Assembly: GCA_003427395.1 (NCBI GenBank)
Contig: BFEA01000594.1
Coordinates: 407,406 to 471,405 of the forward strand
Reading direction: 5' to 3'
Source: Chara braunii
Lineage: Eukaryota; Streptophyta; Charophyceae; Charales; Characeae
Length of the DNA stretch: 64,000 nucleotides
Shown: positions 20,641-31,740 of the stretch, in pieces
Layout of the letters: each line of letters opens with the position of its first letter
How positions within the stretch are numbered: position 1 is the stretch's first letter
The notes under the pieces: model-generated
What the model was told of the DNA's origin: nothing
Databases searched by the model: none
The model's input: only the letters and a program-made list of their open reading frames with translations
Position numbers and translations under genes: made by a program

Positions 20641-21244
20641 CAGAAATCAATATGCCTGAAAAAAACAAATGAGGCCAGATTTGGGCAGTTCTTGGCAAGC
20701 GCAGCAAACCCCCTTAAACCAAAAAAAAAAAAAAAAAAACTTCAGTGGATTTTTTTCATGCCCGGGGTACCCCGGGCGAGGCGCCCGGCCGGGCATGCTG
20801 GACTGAGCGCCCCGGGAGAGCTAGCTGTTCAGGGAATAAGTAGGGGAGAGGATTATGGATTTTCCAACCGACATTCAGTGTGTTCAGCGTCATTTCGGTG
20901 GAAGAACAAATAAAGTTGTTGTACGTGTTCACCGAAAATAGCTTTTTATCCCACGTTTCTTGATCCTGAATAAAAAAGTACAAAGAAGCTGATTCACGGT
21001 CTGGTTCATCTCCTGGACCGAACTGTTCGCATCGGTCGACCATATGTCATCTTCAGTTTAATATCATGGATTGAGAAGTGAATTGCTTCCGATCAGCACT
21101 TATGAACCGAGGTTCTAAATTAATCAATAGAGTGTTTAAACCACCAGTACCTCCGAGCCTGTTTTTGCCGACCCTGATTTTCACCGCGCTCCGAGTTTTG
21201 CCGAGCCTGGGTCCCACTCCATTTCTTTATGGTACTCTCACGGG

Positions 21245-21680
21245 AAGAACAAAAAAAAAAAAAAAAGGAAGAAAAGTTACGGCCGTGAAAACTCACAAAA
21301 CAAGAAAAAAAACAAAGCTCTGGACGTGATTGCAGCTCTATACATTCCCGGAAGTGTTAGTGTGAGTGTGCCCTCAGTTAGGGCATCTCAGCCCGTGGCC
21401 AGGTTGTCAGATTCCATAAACTAAAAAAAAAAAAAAAAAGACAGGACCAGGGATTTGGCCGTGAAAATGGCAAGATAGATTCCCGCAAGTGCCAGTGTGA
21501 TCAGGGTTACAATCCTCTGAGGGAACACAGCTCAAGCAGATCACGAAGTCAGATTGTCAGATTCCTGAAAAAAAAAACAAGAAAAAAAAAACGGAAACAA
21601 GGATTCGGCCTTGAAAACGGCTGGATACATGACCCTGACAATCATCTGAGGAAACACAGCTAGAGCAAATCACGGATTCC
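21245..21680. repeat. ~160-bp degenerate tandem repeat, about three units
   Basis: Each unit contains an A-tract of 15-20, a GGCCGTGAAAA core, a CCCGCAAGTG or CCCGGAAGTG segment, an ACACAGCT segment and GTCAGATTCC. Units begin near 21,250, 21,420 and 21,570. Confidence 0.75.
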
Positions 21681-22389
21681 GCCCTGCCTCGTTGACAGGG
21701 GGTACATAACAAACAAAAGAGAAATAAAAAAAAGAAAACAACAAGTTGAGAATGTGACCGTCTTTGTTGTAAGATGCATTCAACACTGTGAGCACGGCAT
21801 CCTGGACTACCCTGCCCTGCCCGACATCATTGCAGTACAAAAACCTTTTTTTTTTCAATTTTTTTTCTCGCACGGGTAAAAGAAAAATACGATTTTTGGG
21901 ACATCGCCGACCCTGTGTCCGACGCCCGAAAACTTTGGGTACTGGCCAACATCTCGTATTTTCCCAACACTGGGGAAGGTACTGGTGGTGTAACGAAATC
22001 AGAAGGCCAGGTTGTTGTAGAGGTGGGTAGACCAATGACAGTTACCACAAATGCTCGGCCGCTTGGTTGTCCAGCTCAACCCCTCTGAAGACCCCACCCA
22101 CACTTTCTCTCATCTTTTTGCCCTGGCATACCCCCACCCCCCCTGTCCTACCCCATCACCCATTACCATCTTGGCGGGGTGACCTGACCAGACAGTTGTT
22201 CCAGGCACCGCGGCTAAGCAGTGAGACAAGCACCCCTGCTCAGCCCTGGTTGAAGCAATCGCTGTGCAAGCCCAATTGCACGGGGACTTCGGGAGCTAGG
22301 TGTGAACATGCTACTACAGGTTTTCATGAAGGTGCACAATGGCGCCCATGTAGCACAGTTGTGTGGTATGATAAAGAGTTGGGAATATG

Positions 22390-22612
22390 TACTTCTAGTG
22401 GAATTCATGGAGCACAAGGGCAATTGGGGCGTGAGGTGGCAATGGAATCAGATTTAAGAACTTGGAGAAACGATCAACAATCACCATGACTTGCGGGTAC
22501 CCATTCTTACTAAACTTATCCATGTTCATGAAATCAATGAAAACGGACTCTTCAGGACTGTCGGGAGTGAGAAGAGGTTTAGGTAGCCCTAATCAATGCA
22601 GGTTCGTAATAC
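22390..22612 (-). pseudogene. Ty3-2 integrase core relic
   Basis: The minus-strand translation reads DSPEESVFIDFMNMDKFSKN, then GYPQVMVIVDRFSKFLNLIP and LPPHA, matching the first part of the DDE core including the first Asp. It meets a stop soon afterwards. Roughly 250 bp of non-coding AT-rich DNA (22,615-22,860) separates it from the zinc-binding part. Confidence 0.85.
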
Positions 22613-22859
22613 AAACATAAAAATAAAACTAGGAAAACAGGCAAAAAAAAAATCAAAAAAAAGCTAAAAAGCACTATAAAACCCTATTCGGAGGAGGTTT
22701 TGGAGTTCACCAATTCTTTTCCGAATTCGATGTTTTTGCTAATTTTTTTGTTAGTGGTCCAAATGAATCGAAACTAAATACAAATGTACCCTAAAGCACA
22801 TACATATCACACAAGAAAACAAACAATAAAAAACCACAATTCGGGGAAATATGGTAGTT

Positions 22860-23090
22860 TCAGTGAAAATTTTGTCGAAAATGACACCACCTATTAACCA
22901 TATGTGTTTTTGCCTTGATGGTTTTCATTCGTTTACAATCAACCATAAACTTCTCAGCAAATCCTTTCATACCAAGCCAATAAAATTGTTGCACCAGGTT
23001 TTTGTATGCTTTCGCAAAATTGTGTTGTCCACTCCGGCCATCAGCCAAGTCCAAGAAGCGAGTGCGGAGAGGTTCATGGTGAGGACACAC
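22860..23090 (-). pseudogene. Ty3-2 integrase zinc-binding (HHCC) relic
   Basis: The minus-strand frame contains AYKNLVQQFYWLGMKGFAEK and VDCKRMKTIKAKT. This is the HHCC region, but the second Cys of the C-x2-C pair is replaced by Met and the GHFG motif is scrambled (GQHNF), so zinc binding would be lost. Confidence 0.85.
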
Positions 23091-23360
23091 AAACAGTTCT
23101 TATTTTCGTAGTGTCGGAAGACCAGACCCTCAAACGCATGGAAATCAAGTTGACTGTTGCGGTCAGCATTAATCTGCTAAAGGATTGGACCGAACTCCGG
23201 ATCCTTGATAGTTTGCTCTATATACTATTCTTTCAAGTTTTTTGGGAGTTCGTCAGAGCTTACAATGCAAGTTATGACTCAAGGTGGCGAGACAATGCAT
23301 CAGCAATTCGACCTTTTTTGTGTCGAAATTCAATAGCGTGAATCTGATACAACCAGCGGG

Positions 23361-23770
23361 TCAATCTAGCGGATAAGGTAGTTTACTTTTTGATCCACTG
23401 CAAAGTTCGTGATCTAAAAAGACTTTGAAGTGGTGCCTCAAAAGGGAGTGTTGTAAGTGGTTTACTGTCTCAGGCAAAGCATAAAGTTTGCGCGTACAAG
23501 TAGAAGTAGCTACCTTTACGTTGGATATGCGTTTGCTGTAGTACTCGAGCCGACGCAAGCCATCATCATCATCTTGTGTCAGCATTGCATCAATCCCATA
23601 TTGGCGCGCATCCGTATTGACTACGAATGTGAGTTTGAGATCTGTAATGTGGACCACAGGATGACTCACCATGGCCTCAATCAAGGCTTGAAAGACAGTG
23701 TCATGCATAGGATACATTTGTACTTTTCAGTTTTGATAAGGGACGAGGAATGATGAAAAATCGAGGAACA
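23361..23770 (-). pseudogene. Ty3-2 RNase H relic
   Basis: The minus-strand frame has LTFVVNTDARQYGIDAMLTQ with the first catalytic Asp retained, then VATSTCTRKLYALPETVNHL and LLRHHFKVFLDHE. The pattern parallels Ty3-1 RNase H, but several conserved positions are changed and the frame ends early. Confidence 0.88.
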
Positions 23771-23822
23771 AACTTTCCATAGTTTGTTACGAGACCAAGA
23801 GCACAACGTAGTTCTCAAACAT

Positions 23823-24560
23823 TCATTGGTCAAGGTTTGTTGCATATGACCTCAACTTTGGTTGCCTCTGGCTCGAGGCCTGCAACATGCAACCGATACC
23901 GAAGGCAAATGACGTTATCCCTCCAAAACGCGGAGTTTTCATGTTGAGACGGAGCTGCATTTCTTTCAAAATGTTCAACACTTTCTTAAGGTTTCTCATG
24001 TGCTTAGTCATGTATTTGTGAAAGAGGATGATGTTAGTTAGGTAAAGAACATCAAACCGATTGATCTACTTGCAGAACACCTTGCCCATAAGACTTTGAA
24101 ACGTGATTGGTGCATCCGTGAGACCGAATGGCATAACACTAAATTCGTATAGCCCATCGTGAGTCTTGAATGCAGTCTTGTGTTGGTTCGTAAGACTGAT
24201 CTCAATTTGGTGGTAACCATACTTGAAATTGATCTTGGAGAATACCCTATACCCACCAACAACATCAAACAAGTCATCAATGCGTGGGAATGAATGAGCA
24301 TTGTTTCTTATGGTGTGGTTTAGGGTGCGGTAATCAATACACATTAAGAGTTTGCGTCATGCCTTTAGGACAAACAAAATCTTCGCACCAAATTCAGACT
24401 CACTGGGTCTAGTCCACCCCTTCTCAATCATCTTATTAATTTGTCTCAATAGTTTTTTCAACTCCTCCGGTCTCACTTGGTACATACAGCCTTTTGGAGG
24501 AAGAACGCTTCATTTCAATTCGATGTTATGATGAACTATGTCGCACGAGAACTCCACGAG
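23823..24560 (-). pseudogene. Ty3-2 reverse transcriptase relic with lost catalytic aspartates
   Basis: From 24,560 downward the minus strand reads QVRPEELKKLLRQINKMIEK, GWTRPSESEFGAKILFV, a stop, then MCIDYRTLNHTIRNN, PRIDDLFDVVGGYRVFSKIN, YGYHQIEISL and VMPFGLTDAPITFQ. The segment equivalent to YLDDILVF reads YLTNIILF, so both catalytic Asp residues are gone. A stop and at least one frame change break the reading. It is a dead copy. Confidence 0.9.
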
Positions 24561-25137
24561 GTTGGCCCAATACTTCAGGGAACCAACTAAGAAGGTTTTG
24601 GATGTTTGTTGGGATTTTCGGGGGCGGAGGATCATAAATAAGGTGCAAGTAAATCAGACTGCAAAGTGGCAGTCAAGACTGCAAAGTTTGAAATTGAATC
24701 ATTTGGACTAGAAGTGGATGTCGAAATAGAAGTAGGGGGAGTAAAAGTAGTCACATCATAAAGCTAGTAATAGCCGCAAAAGTGGAAGACACTTGAGGAA
24801 ATTGCACAAAAGTTATGTACATGTGCTCATCTTCCTTGCGCCTAAGCCATTTTTAAAAAAATTGCATTACATTAATAACTGTCACTGGGGATTCTCGTTT
24901 CTCGTCGAAAAGGACAGAACGCTCGTTCCCCTTAACGTATAGGACCACGAAGAGTGATTATTTCAACTCAATCCTCATGCATTGAGACTGCAGCCAACCC
25001 AACCTAAGGACTGCGTCAAAGGGACACATGTCGAATAAATAAAAGTTCATCTTGTACGTGATGGTTTTGTCATATACAAAGATAGCGCATACACCTTCGA
25101 TTGCATGCGTAGATTAGACAACTTCTTTATCGCCTAC

Positions 25138-25329
25138 TTATGTCTGGTAAAGGGTCTGCAACTCCAGTTGCTTCATTCCCAAACCCACCTTGTGTACCCC
25201 GTGTGAAAACATAAAGTTAGTAGTAGCACTACAATCAACCAAGTCACAAAGGTAGCGGTGGTTAATGAGAGGCTTCAAAATGATCGATTTTGTTGTCCTT
25301 TGAACACGCCGATGTTTATCTCCGCCCAA
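25138..25329 (-). pseudogene. Ty3-2 protease relic
   Basis: The minus-strand frame contains YLCDLVDCSATTNFMFS, aligned with the DSGAT-type aspartic protease active site of Ty3-1. The Ser-Gly after the Asp is changed to Cys-Ser, which should abolish activity. Confidence 0.75.
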
Positions 25330-25888
25330 CGTTGTAGGTGACAGTGAAAGTCGACCTTCTCAGACTCCTTCTAAGGCTCAACAAAAATGACATGGTAAGT
25401 GTCAGTCTTAGAATCAACAGATCGTAGACCTTCAAGGGAGGAATGTTGAATTTAACCAGCTTTGCTAGAGGGCAAATGATAGGCCTTCAAGAGAGGACTG
25501 ATAAACCTTCAAATTATTTTCACTGATCCGGAGATCAACCCAAATTTTGGTTGATGCATCCTCCGGTTTGGCTGGGATTTTAGCCCCTTTAAGGAGCAGA
25601 ACAAAGTTTTTATCTGAGTTTTGGTTTAACTTCTTTGCATTGGCAGACTTCTTAGAAACATTAAAATTTTCCTCCTCGTTATTAATCCCAAAACTTTTGG
25701 GATGAGGAGGAACAGGTTGTAGCGAGCTCGTTGGGAGCTCGTCTACTTGTTGTCCTTTACATTGTCAAACTTGTTTCTTACCATCACAACAACATGTGGA
25801 TCGTTTGCTGTTTGTTTCAGATCTCTTCGAGTGTGGCAATTGCCGTGATGTTAAGCCACTGTACCAAATTAACATTTGTGATCCCAAT

Positions 25889-26350
25889 TCATACAACTTT
25901 GAGTTCTAACAAGCCCCGTACGACGGGTTCGATATTCATCCTCAGGATCAAGGACTCGGTCTCCAACCGAGTTCCCAACACCTCAAAGTAAACTCTCATA
26001 GAGTTGGTCAAAGACTTAATGTCGTCCTTGTTGTCGTACTTAAACGGTATCTGCACCGCCTTTCGGTTCACATAGGAACCGCTGATCAGCATTTGCTGGT
26101 TTTGATCTTGCGGCTGCAACAGTTGTTAAATTACCTTCTTCGGCGCTTGCTGCAGCAACAATGGAATTTGCACCTACTACAGGTCTCGAAGGGCTTGCAA
26201 TCAAACTTAAGGAAGAAAGGGAAAAAAAAAAAAAAAAACGACAAGAGGGGCAATACTAGTTTCAATAGCATTTCTGGAACCAAAAGGTAAAGGAAGATAA
26301 TTAAATATTTGGGTTTGTCACGATTCAACAACTTCCGCCACCAAGTCATG
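25889..26350 (-). pseudogene. Ty3-2 gag relic
   Basis: The minus strand reads VQIPFKYDNKDDIKSLTNSM, then RVYFEVLGTRLETESLILRM, a pattern like the start of retrotransposon gag domains in plant Ty3 elements. The upstream part to ~26,350 is frame-broken and interrupted by an A-tract. The identification rests mostly on position and a short block. Confidence 0.6.
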
Positions 26351-28133
26351 GTACTTGTTGGTCATCTCGGTCAAATCTCCTGGAGTTTCTGCAATCTTGT
26401 AAAAATTTGGGAGAACCGAGTGGTATGATTTAAAAGATTTTGAACCTAAAGTATAGTGATGAAGATGGACTGCATTTGTTCCCTATACTGTTTTGTTTTT
26501 TTTTTTCAGCGAGGGAACAATTTTCAATATAGGCAATTGATTAGTGAGTAATGTTTTCTCTTCCGCCTATTGGTTCGGTTGCAGACCACTTTTGTAGAAT
26601 ATCTGTAGATGCGATTTTTTCACCTGCACCAATTGCATTCAACAAGGTCTTCCACTGTTCTAAAATTATATGTGGTTGGGTGATGTGTGGACCGTTACCG
26701 TCAACAAGTGGGTTAGAAAGACTCTAACATCAAAAAAAAATAATCAGACTCTCAAGGGGTACACTTTCTGTCTCGCTTGGACAAACGTTCCTCTTCCTCG
26801 TCTGTGTTCACTAAGAACGATCACTTCCTCTTTCAGTTTTTCTCTCTCTCCTCCCTCCCTCTCTCTTCCTTTTGTTTACGACTCTCCACGGGCGTCAAGA
26901 AATAATACAATGAAAGAAACAAATTAACAGCACCATGAAAGAGAAGATAAAACTCATGCCTAGAGCGGCAATACATTTGGATTAAAGACCAACCAAATAA
27001 GAAATATAAATAAATTCAGATAGAGTTTTGATCCAACATCTCAGCCTTATCAAACCGAGTATGAGATCCTCTCGAGCCCCATCTGATCAGTTTCGTCGAC
27101 ATGCAACAAATTCAGCCATCGAGTAACAACGTGCAACAATGGAGAATTGAGTGGTGTACAAGGTGCGAGCCAAGTCACAAACTGTACAGTTAAGTCTACA
27201 AAACATCTCAGTTGGGATCCCCATTACAACAAGAGTAGTGACGAAATAATAAAACTTTAAATCCCGGATAGGGGTAGAATGAATTGACGTCAATAGATTT
27301 GGGCCTAAAAGGCTCTTCTTGCTTGGGTCCAGTCTCACTTGGTACCCAAGGATGGTCGTGGCCGAGGAAGTGGTAAACTCATTGTTATAGGTTCAAATCG
27401 TACATTCAAAAAATTAAGCCGTAATTAAAAAAAAACGGAGTTTGATCCTAAATCAGAATGAACGTGTTCCAACCGATTGGTTATATGAACCTACTTTCTG
27501 CCTCTACCGTATTGAAAAACGAATTTCAACTTCAGAGAGAACCTATTAAGTACAGTCGTTAAAAGATAAAAGACAAAGCATTGTAGAAAGATATAGCGCT
27601 CAAAGCAAAATACTTAATTTTTTCATCCTTCAGGTGAGAAAGCAGTTCGCAGACTCATGCACACAATCAAGACTAAAGAAAAGTCGGAAAAGCAACTTAA
27701 AATTACCCCAACAGGTCAATCAATACCATGCACACACACACACATGGACATCTCGTAGGTGCATGATACTTACATGAGTGGTCTGGGCTCCAAGATGAAA
27801 TAAAACTCGCCCCCTCTCATATGGTTCTCCTGACCCTCTTAGCGCTACCTCTGCACTAGTGTCTTATCTACTAGGAGGGTCTGACTCCAACACCAGAGTA
27901 CAACGTCGGATCCCCCACCGTTATCCAAAATCAAAGTAACAACTTGTTTTCCGTCGATGCAGAATGACTACTTCCCTCAAGCTCGCTTACTTGAGGGAAA
28001 CCCTAAGGTCGCCAAGTGTCTCGGTTAGGCCAAATTCAAGGTGTGAGTGCCTCTCACTGTCGCTTCTCCCAAATCTTTCCACGAAGTCTGCTTGAAGTGT
28101 CTCCGCCACCCCAAACTTAATCTCAAGCAATCT
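26351..28133. other. Intergenic DNA between Ty3-2 and element E1
   Basis: No gene recognised. The stretch holds a T-rich run near 26,500, a CT-rich run at 26,840-26,870, a short CA microsatellite at 27,731-27,743, a tRNA-like sequence at 27,352-27,440 and a hairpin near 27,975 (CCCTCAAG...CTTGAGGG). Confidence 0.5.
27352..27440 (+). mobile_element. Possible second type of tRNA-like SINE head
   Basis: TGGCCGAGGAAGTGG resembles the A box of Ser/Leu-type tRNAs, and GGTTCAAATCG about 28 bases later resembles a B box. An A-run follows near 27,427. There is no target duplication and no second copy in the window, so this is a weak call. Confidence 0.3.
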
Positions 28134-28760
28134 GGCGGTGTCGGGACAGAAACCCTGACAAGGGTATCTGCCCTGTATTTTCAATGTGAAATTATGTCTA
28201 AATTTTTGAAGTAAGTTTTGTTTTGAAAAGATTTGGTCTGATGAAATGAAAACGTTGCTGAAAGGCCTTCTGACTCGTCCACGATTAAAATAAATTTAAT
28301 TTATGTAGACATCCAGCTTCCGACAGACATCACGGTAAGGGTAGACGGTGTAGCCAGACACTTTTACGTTGAAATAAGGACGGAAAGAGAAAGACGATAT
28401 TGAAAACACTAAAATAAATATCATTTTGACCAAAATACTAAACAGTCGTGCGATTCAGGACCAAAAGGACCAAAAATATAGCCTCGCTAGGAGTACAAAA
28501 ATATAGCCTCGCTAGGAGTACAAAAATATAGCCTCGCTAGGAGTACGGCGATGGTGGGAAGGGTTAACGAGGCCAGAATGTCGTGTGTTCTCTAAAAAGA
28601 CGAACCATCAGAGATCCGAGGGCAAACCTATGATTAAAGGGGGATTGTCGGGCCTAACGAGACCAAGCCCATCCAGCTGGATGGCGGGGCGGCCTGCCTT
28701 TGGATGAAAAGGTGGGACTGTGCCTGCCTAAACCGGGGAAACATGCGACCTATTAGGCTG

Positions 28761-29095
28761 CAGCCCTTCAAATAGAAGGGCGACAGGTATAGCTCCCATG
28801 GAAAGGAGCTAGCCTAGTAGGTACCACATTGAACTTTCACCCAGCAGATGTTGGGATCAAGCCCGATGATGTTCTGCCTGGGCCAGCTCCTTTTTGGAGT
28901 TGTCCGTCATATAGGCATAGATCAAGTGACCTGCTGAGTTGCAACCTTTCAAATAGAAGGGCGACAGGTATAGTTCTCGTGAATAGGAGCTAGCCAAGTA
29001 GGTACCGCATTGAACTTTCACCCAACAAATGCTAGGATGGAGCCAACATGATACTTCGTCTGGGCTAGCTCCTTTTTGGAGTTGCCCGCCATATG
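28761..29095. repeat. E1 tRNA-like inverted-repeat module, two ~181-bp units
   Basis: Two units begin TTCAAATAGAAGGGCGACAG at 28,767 and 28,948. Each encloses GGAGCTAGCC ... GGGCCAGCTCC or GGGCTAGCTCC arms about 80-90 bases apart, forming a stem. The corresponding module in E2 (56,633-56,728) has 14-bp arms and, on the minus strand, sequences like pol III A and B boxes. Confidence 0.75.
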
Positions 29096-29103
29096 GCTTT
29101 GAA

Positions 29104-29220
29104 GCGCGGTCATTTCCAGCCGCGAGATCATCAAATCTCACGGCAGAAAACGACCGCGCGACTATTGCATGGCCTCTGCACAAGGATGAAACGCATAAAT
29201 TAAGACGTGGTCCGAGATTT
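29104..29220 (+). ncRNA. E1 small-RNA-like module: hairpin plus U6-like 3' half
   Basis: A compound hairpin (GCGCGGTC at 29,104-29,111 with GACCGCGC at 29,152-29,159; inner GAGAT/ATCTC) is followed at once by ~55 bases (29,166-29,220) about 82% identical by my count to the 3' half of U6 snRNA. That stretch contains GCATGGCC, CAAGGATGA and TGGTCC. The U6 5' half with the ACAGAGA box is absent. There is no T-run terminator here, unlike in E2. Whether it is transcribed is unknown. Confidence 0.65.
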
Positions 29221-29380
29221 GTTTCGATTCCTTAGGGAATCGAGCTCGGGTCTGTGTATCACAAGGGGGGAGGCGCCAACGAGGCACGGGGCAATCTGTC
29301 GTGACCGTTGGCTCATGCCAACAGTACTTAAAAAAAAAAAAAAAAAAAAAAAACTAAGTCGGGGCGCCAGATGGCGCCAG

Positions 29381-30082
29381 GAGGAATAATAAGGGACTTA
29401 GAGTCCCTCGACAGAAAACAGGCGCCTGTTGAAAACGGGCAGCCGTTTTTTGTTTTAGGTAAGTAAGTTTTTTTTTTTTTTTTTTTACTTTTTAGATTCT
29501 CTCTTAGATTTTTTTCTAGATTTTTTTGTTTTATTCTACTTTTTAGATCTTCCCTTTTCCCTTTCCTATGAGCTGCTGAAAATACTTGTTCGTTGAAAAA
29601 ACGAGCAGGCAAAGTTTAAAGTTGCGTTGTTGGAACGGGTTGTAGGGGAAAGGCAAAACAGTGCCAAGAATGTTTCGTTGGATTTTCAGCAACTCATCAG
29701 GGGGTTGCGACCTCGACAGTCGAGTAAACTCAGTGCCCGAACCTGGTGCCGATAGCATCTAGGTACTGAGGAAGTTAGAGAGATAGAGGGAAGGAGAGAG
29801 AGGTGGAGACATAGTTCTCAACCACGCCGCTGGTCTATGGTACTTCCATCAGTAGGATGAGTAAAATCGAATGAATCTACCGATAGAACATGGAAATATA
29901 CATTGCCATTCTCTATCTCTCTTCACTTGGCATCTGATTCAAGGAGTCGAGCGCATGTTCGTTTTTACGAACGGGCTGCATCTCTGTTTTAATTTTTTTA
30001 TTTATTTTTTCTGACTTTCTTTCCATCTCGTGTAGAGAAAACATACGTCGTTGCTGGAGCAACGGGCGCAAACTCAGAGGTT

Positions 30083-30136
<54 letters not shown>

Positions 30137-30615
30137 ATTGCCTCGTGGGAACAAAAGGAAAAGAACAGCCTTTTCAGGCTGTGTGGGAGCAAGCTTAGCT
30201 CTCCACTCAGAACGTGCGAGGAGGAATAATAAGGGACTTAGAGTCCCTTAACAGAAAACAGGCTCCTGTTGAAAACGGGCAGCCGTTTTTTGTTTTAGGT
30301 AAGTAAGTTTTATTTTTTTGTTTTAACTTTTTAGATTCTCGCTTAGATTTTTTTCTTGATTTTTTTGTTTTATTCTACTTTTTAGATCTTCCCTTTTCCC
30401 CTTCCTATGAGCTGCTGAAAACGCATGTTCGTTGAAAAAACGAACGGCCAAAGTTTATAGCTGCGTTGTTGGAACGGACTGTAGGAGAAAGGCAAAATAG
30501 TGCCAAGAATGTTTCGTTGGATTTTCAACAACTCATCAGGGGGTTGCGACCCCGACAGTCGAGTAAACTCAGTGCCCGAACCTGGTGCCGATAGAATCTA
30601 GGTGCTCAGGAAGTT

Positions 30616-30652
<37 letters not shown>

Positions 30653-30928
30653 TGGAGACATAGTTCTTAACCACACCGCTGGCCTATGGTACTTCCATCA
30701 GTAGGATGAGTAAAATCAAATGAATCGACCGGTAAAACATGGAAATATACATTGCCACACTCTATCTCTGTTCCCTTGGCATCTGATTCAAGCAGTCGAG
30801 TGTCTGTTCGTTTTTACGAACGGACTGCATCTGTGTTTCAATTTTTTTTTTTTTCCTGATTTTCTTTCCACCTCATATAGAGAAAACAGACGTCGTTGCT
30901 GGAGCAACGGGCGCCAACTCAGAGGCTG

Positions 30929-30973
<45 letters not shown>

Positions 30974-31060
30974 GAGGCGACTAGCTCGTGGGAACAAAAG
31001 GAAAAGAATAGCCTTTTCAGGCTGTGTGGGAGCAAGTTTGGCTCCCCACTCAGAACGTGC
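29381..31060. repeat. 840-bp direct tandem duplication within E1
   Basis: Unit 1 is 29,381-30,220 and unit 2 is 30,221-31,060. Each carries a splice-donor-like TTTTAGGTAAGTAAG, a T-rich stretch, a segment GCCCGAACCTGGTGCCGATAG shared with E2 at 57,705, a GA-rich tract and a long A-run (30,085-30,132 and 30,929-30,972). E2 has one unit. Differences between the units are mostly single bases and homopolymer lengths. Confidence 0.92.
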
Positions 31061-31072
31061 GAATAATCGTGA

Positions 31073-31095
31073 CCACGAGATCTCGAATCTCGTGG
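31073..31095. other. Perfect 9-bp hairpin in E1
   Basis: CCACGAGAT (31,073-31,081), a 5-base loop and ATCTCGTGG (31,087-31,095), extended by CGTGA/TCACG with a bulged base. Similar in form to the hairpin preceding the U6-like segment at 29,104. Confidence 0.85.
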
Positions 31096-31586
31096 CTCAC
31101 GATACGCGCGCGAAGGAGGGACTGAGGGAGTTGGTTGGAGGAGGATGGAGAGAGCGAGAGAAGGAACGTGAGAGTTGGGACGGGGAGGTCCTGCCTCTTC
31201 CAACCTGACAACTACCTCTCTCGTTTTCAGGGGAGGGCAGATAAAATTAAGGAGGGGGTTGTTGCATGCAATTGCATGGACCTGGCCAAGAGAATGGTCA
31301 GGCACATGCAATTAGATTTAGTTTTAATTTTTTCCTTTTTTTTTTTTTTTTTTTTTTCTTGTGAGGAACACTTGTCTTCATGTGGTGATACCTCTGGCAG
31401 AAGCTGCCCGAGGTAACTATCAGGCTCCCGTTTTTAGAGGGAGTCTGGAAATTGAGGGGTCATAGAGGAAAAGACGTAGGAAAAGGGTCCAGATACATCA
31501 AACTAAAAAATATTTTTGGAAATGGCAAAAACCCAGCTACCTCATGAAATTCCGAGATAGCTGTAAAAAAGAAAAGAAAAAGAAAT

Positions 31587-31740
31587 TGAGGGCAGTTAAA
31601 AGAAACTGCCCTCACTAAAGTTATGGTTGTGTTGCGGCCACAATTAGCGTTGGATCTTGGCCAGATCAAGGGCTCATTGTGAGCCCGCGATTTTGCCTGG
31701 GGGTTGGAGTTACGTCCAACCCTCTTCAACCATTATAAAA
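31587..31740 (+). promoter_or_regulatory. E1 promoter region: hairpin series followed by TATA box
   Basis: Perfect stems in order are TGAGGGCAGTT/AACTGCCCTCA (31,587-31,614), GGGCTCA/TGAGCCC (31,670-31,686) and GGGTTGGA/TCCAACCC (31,701-31,722), with a weaker one near 31,626-31,643. TATAAAA lies at 31,734-31,740. E2 has the same arrangement with different stem sequences. A pol II start about 30 bases past the TATA box is inference. Confidence 0.65.

Larger units (their letters stand above)
19090..22190. other. ~3.1-kb insertion within Ty3-2, pyrimidine- and A-rich
   Basis: Unrelated to Ty3 sequence. It begins with ~400 bp of GC-rich DNA (runs of GGGCGCCC type), then nearly 1 kb of TTC/CTC-rich tract (19,687-20,640), a nine-C run near 20,608, several A-tracts, and a ~160-bp tandem repeat. 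All long ORFs here are homopolymer-like (Ser, Phe, Leu, Lys or Arg runs) and I call none. No terminal repeats or target duplication were found, so the kind of insertion is unknown. Confidence 0.6.
16788..26350 (-). mobile_element. Degenerate Ty3/gypsy element (Ty3-2), split by later insertions
   Basis: Reading right to left on the minus strand there are relics of gag (26,350-25,889), protease (25,329-25,138), reverse transcriptase (24,560-23,823), RNase H (23,770-23,361), integrase zinc-binding part (23,090-22,860), integrase core (22,610-22,390), integrase C-terminus (19,085-18,660), polypurine tract and 3' LTR. About 3.1 kb of unrelated DNA lies between integrase core and C-terminus, and ~250 bp between zinc-binding part and core. 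No 5' LTR or primer-binding site was recognised beyond 26,350, so the left part is lost or unrecognisable. It is much older than Ty3-1. Confidence 0.88.

Noticed and set aside
29713-29726. CTCGACAGTCGAG in E1, which looks like E right and left ends joined
   Set aside because: It is a short palindrome; unit 2 of the duplication has a variant (CCCGACAGTCGAG) and E2 has a different hairpin there. Chance or an ordinary stem is simpler than a circle junction.
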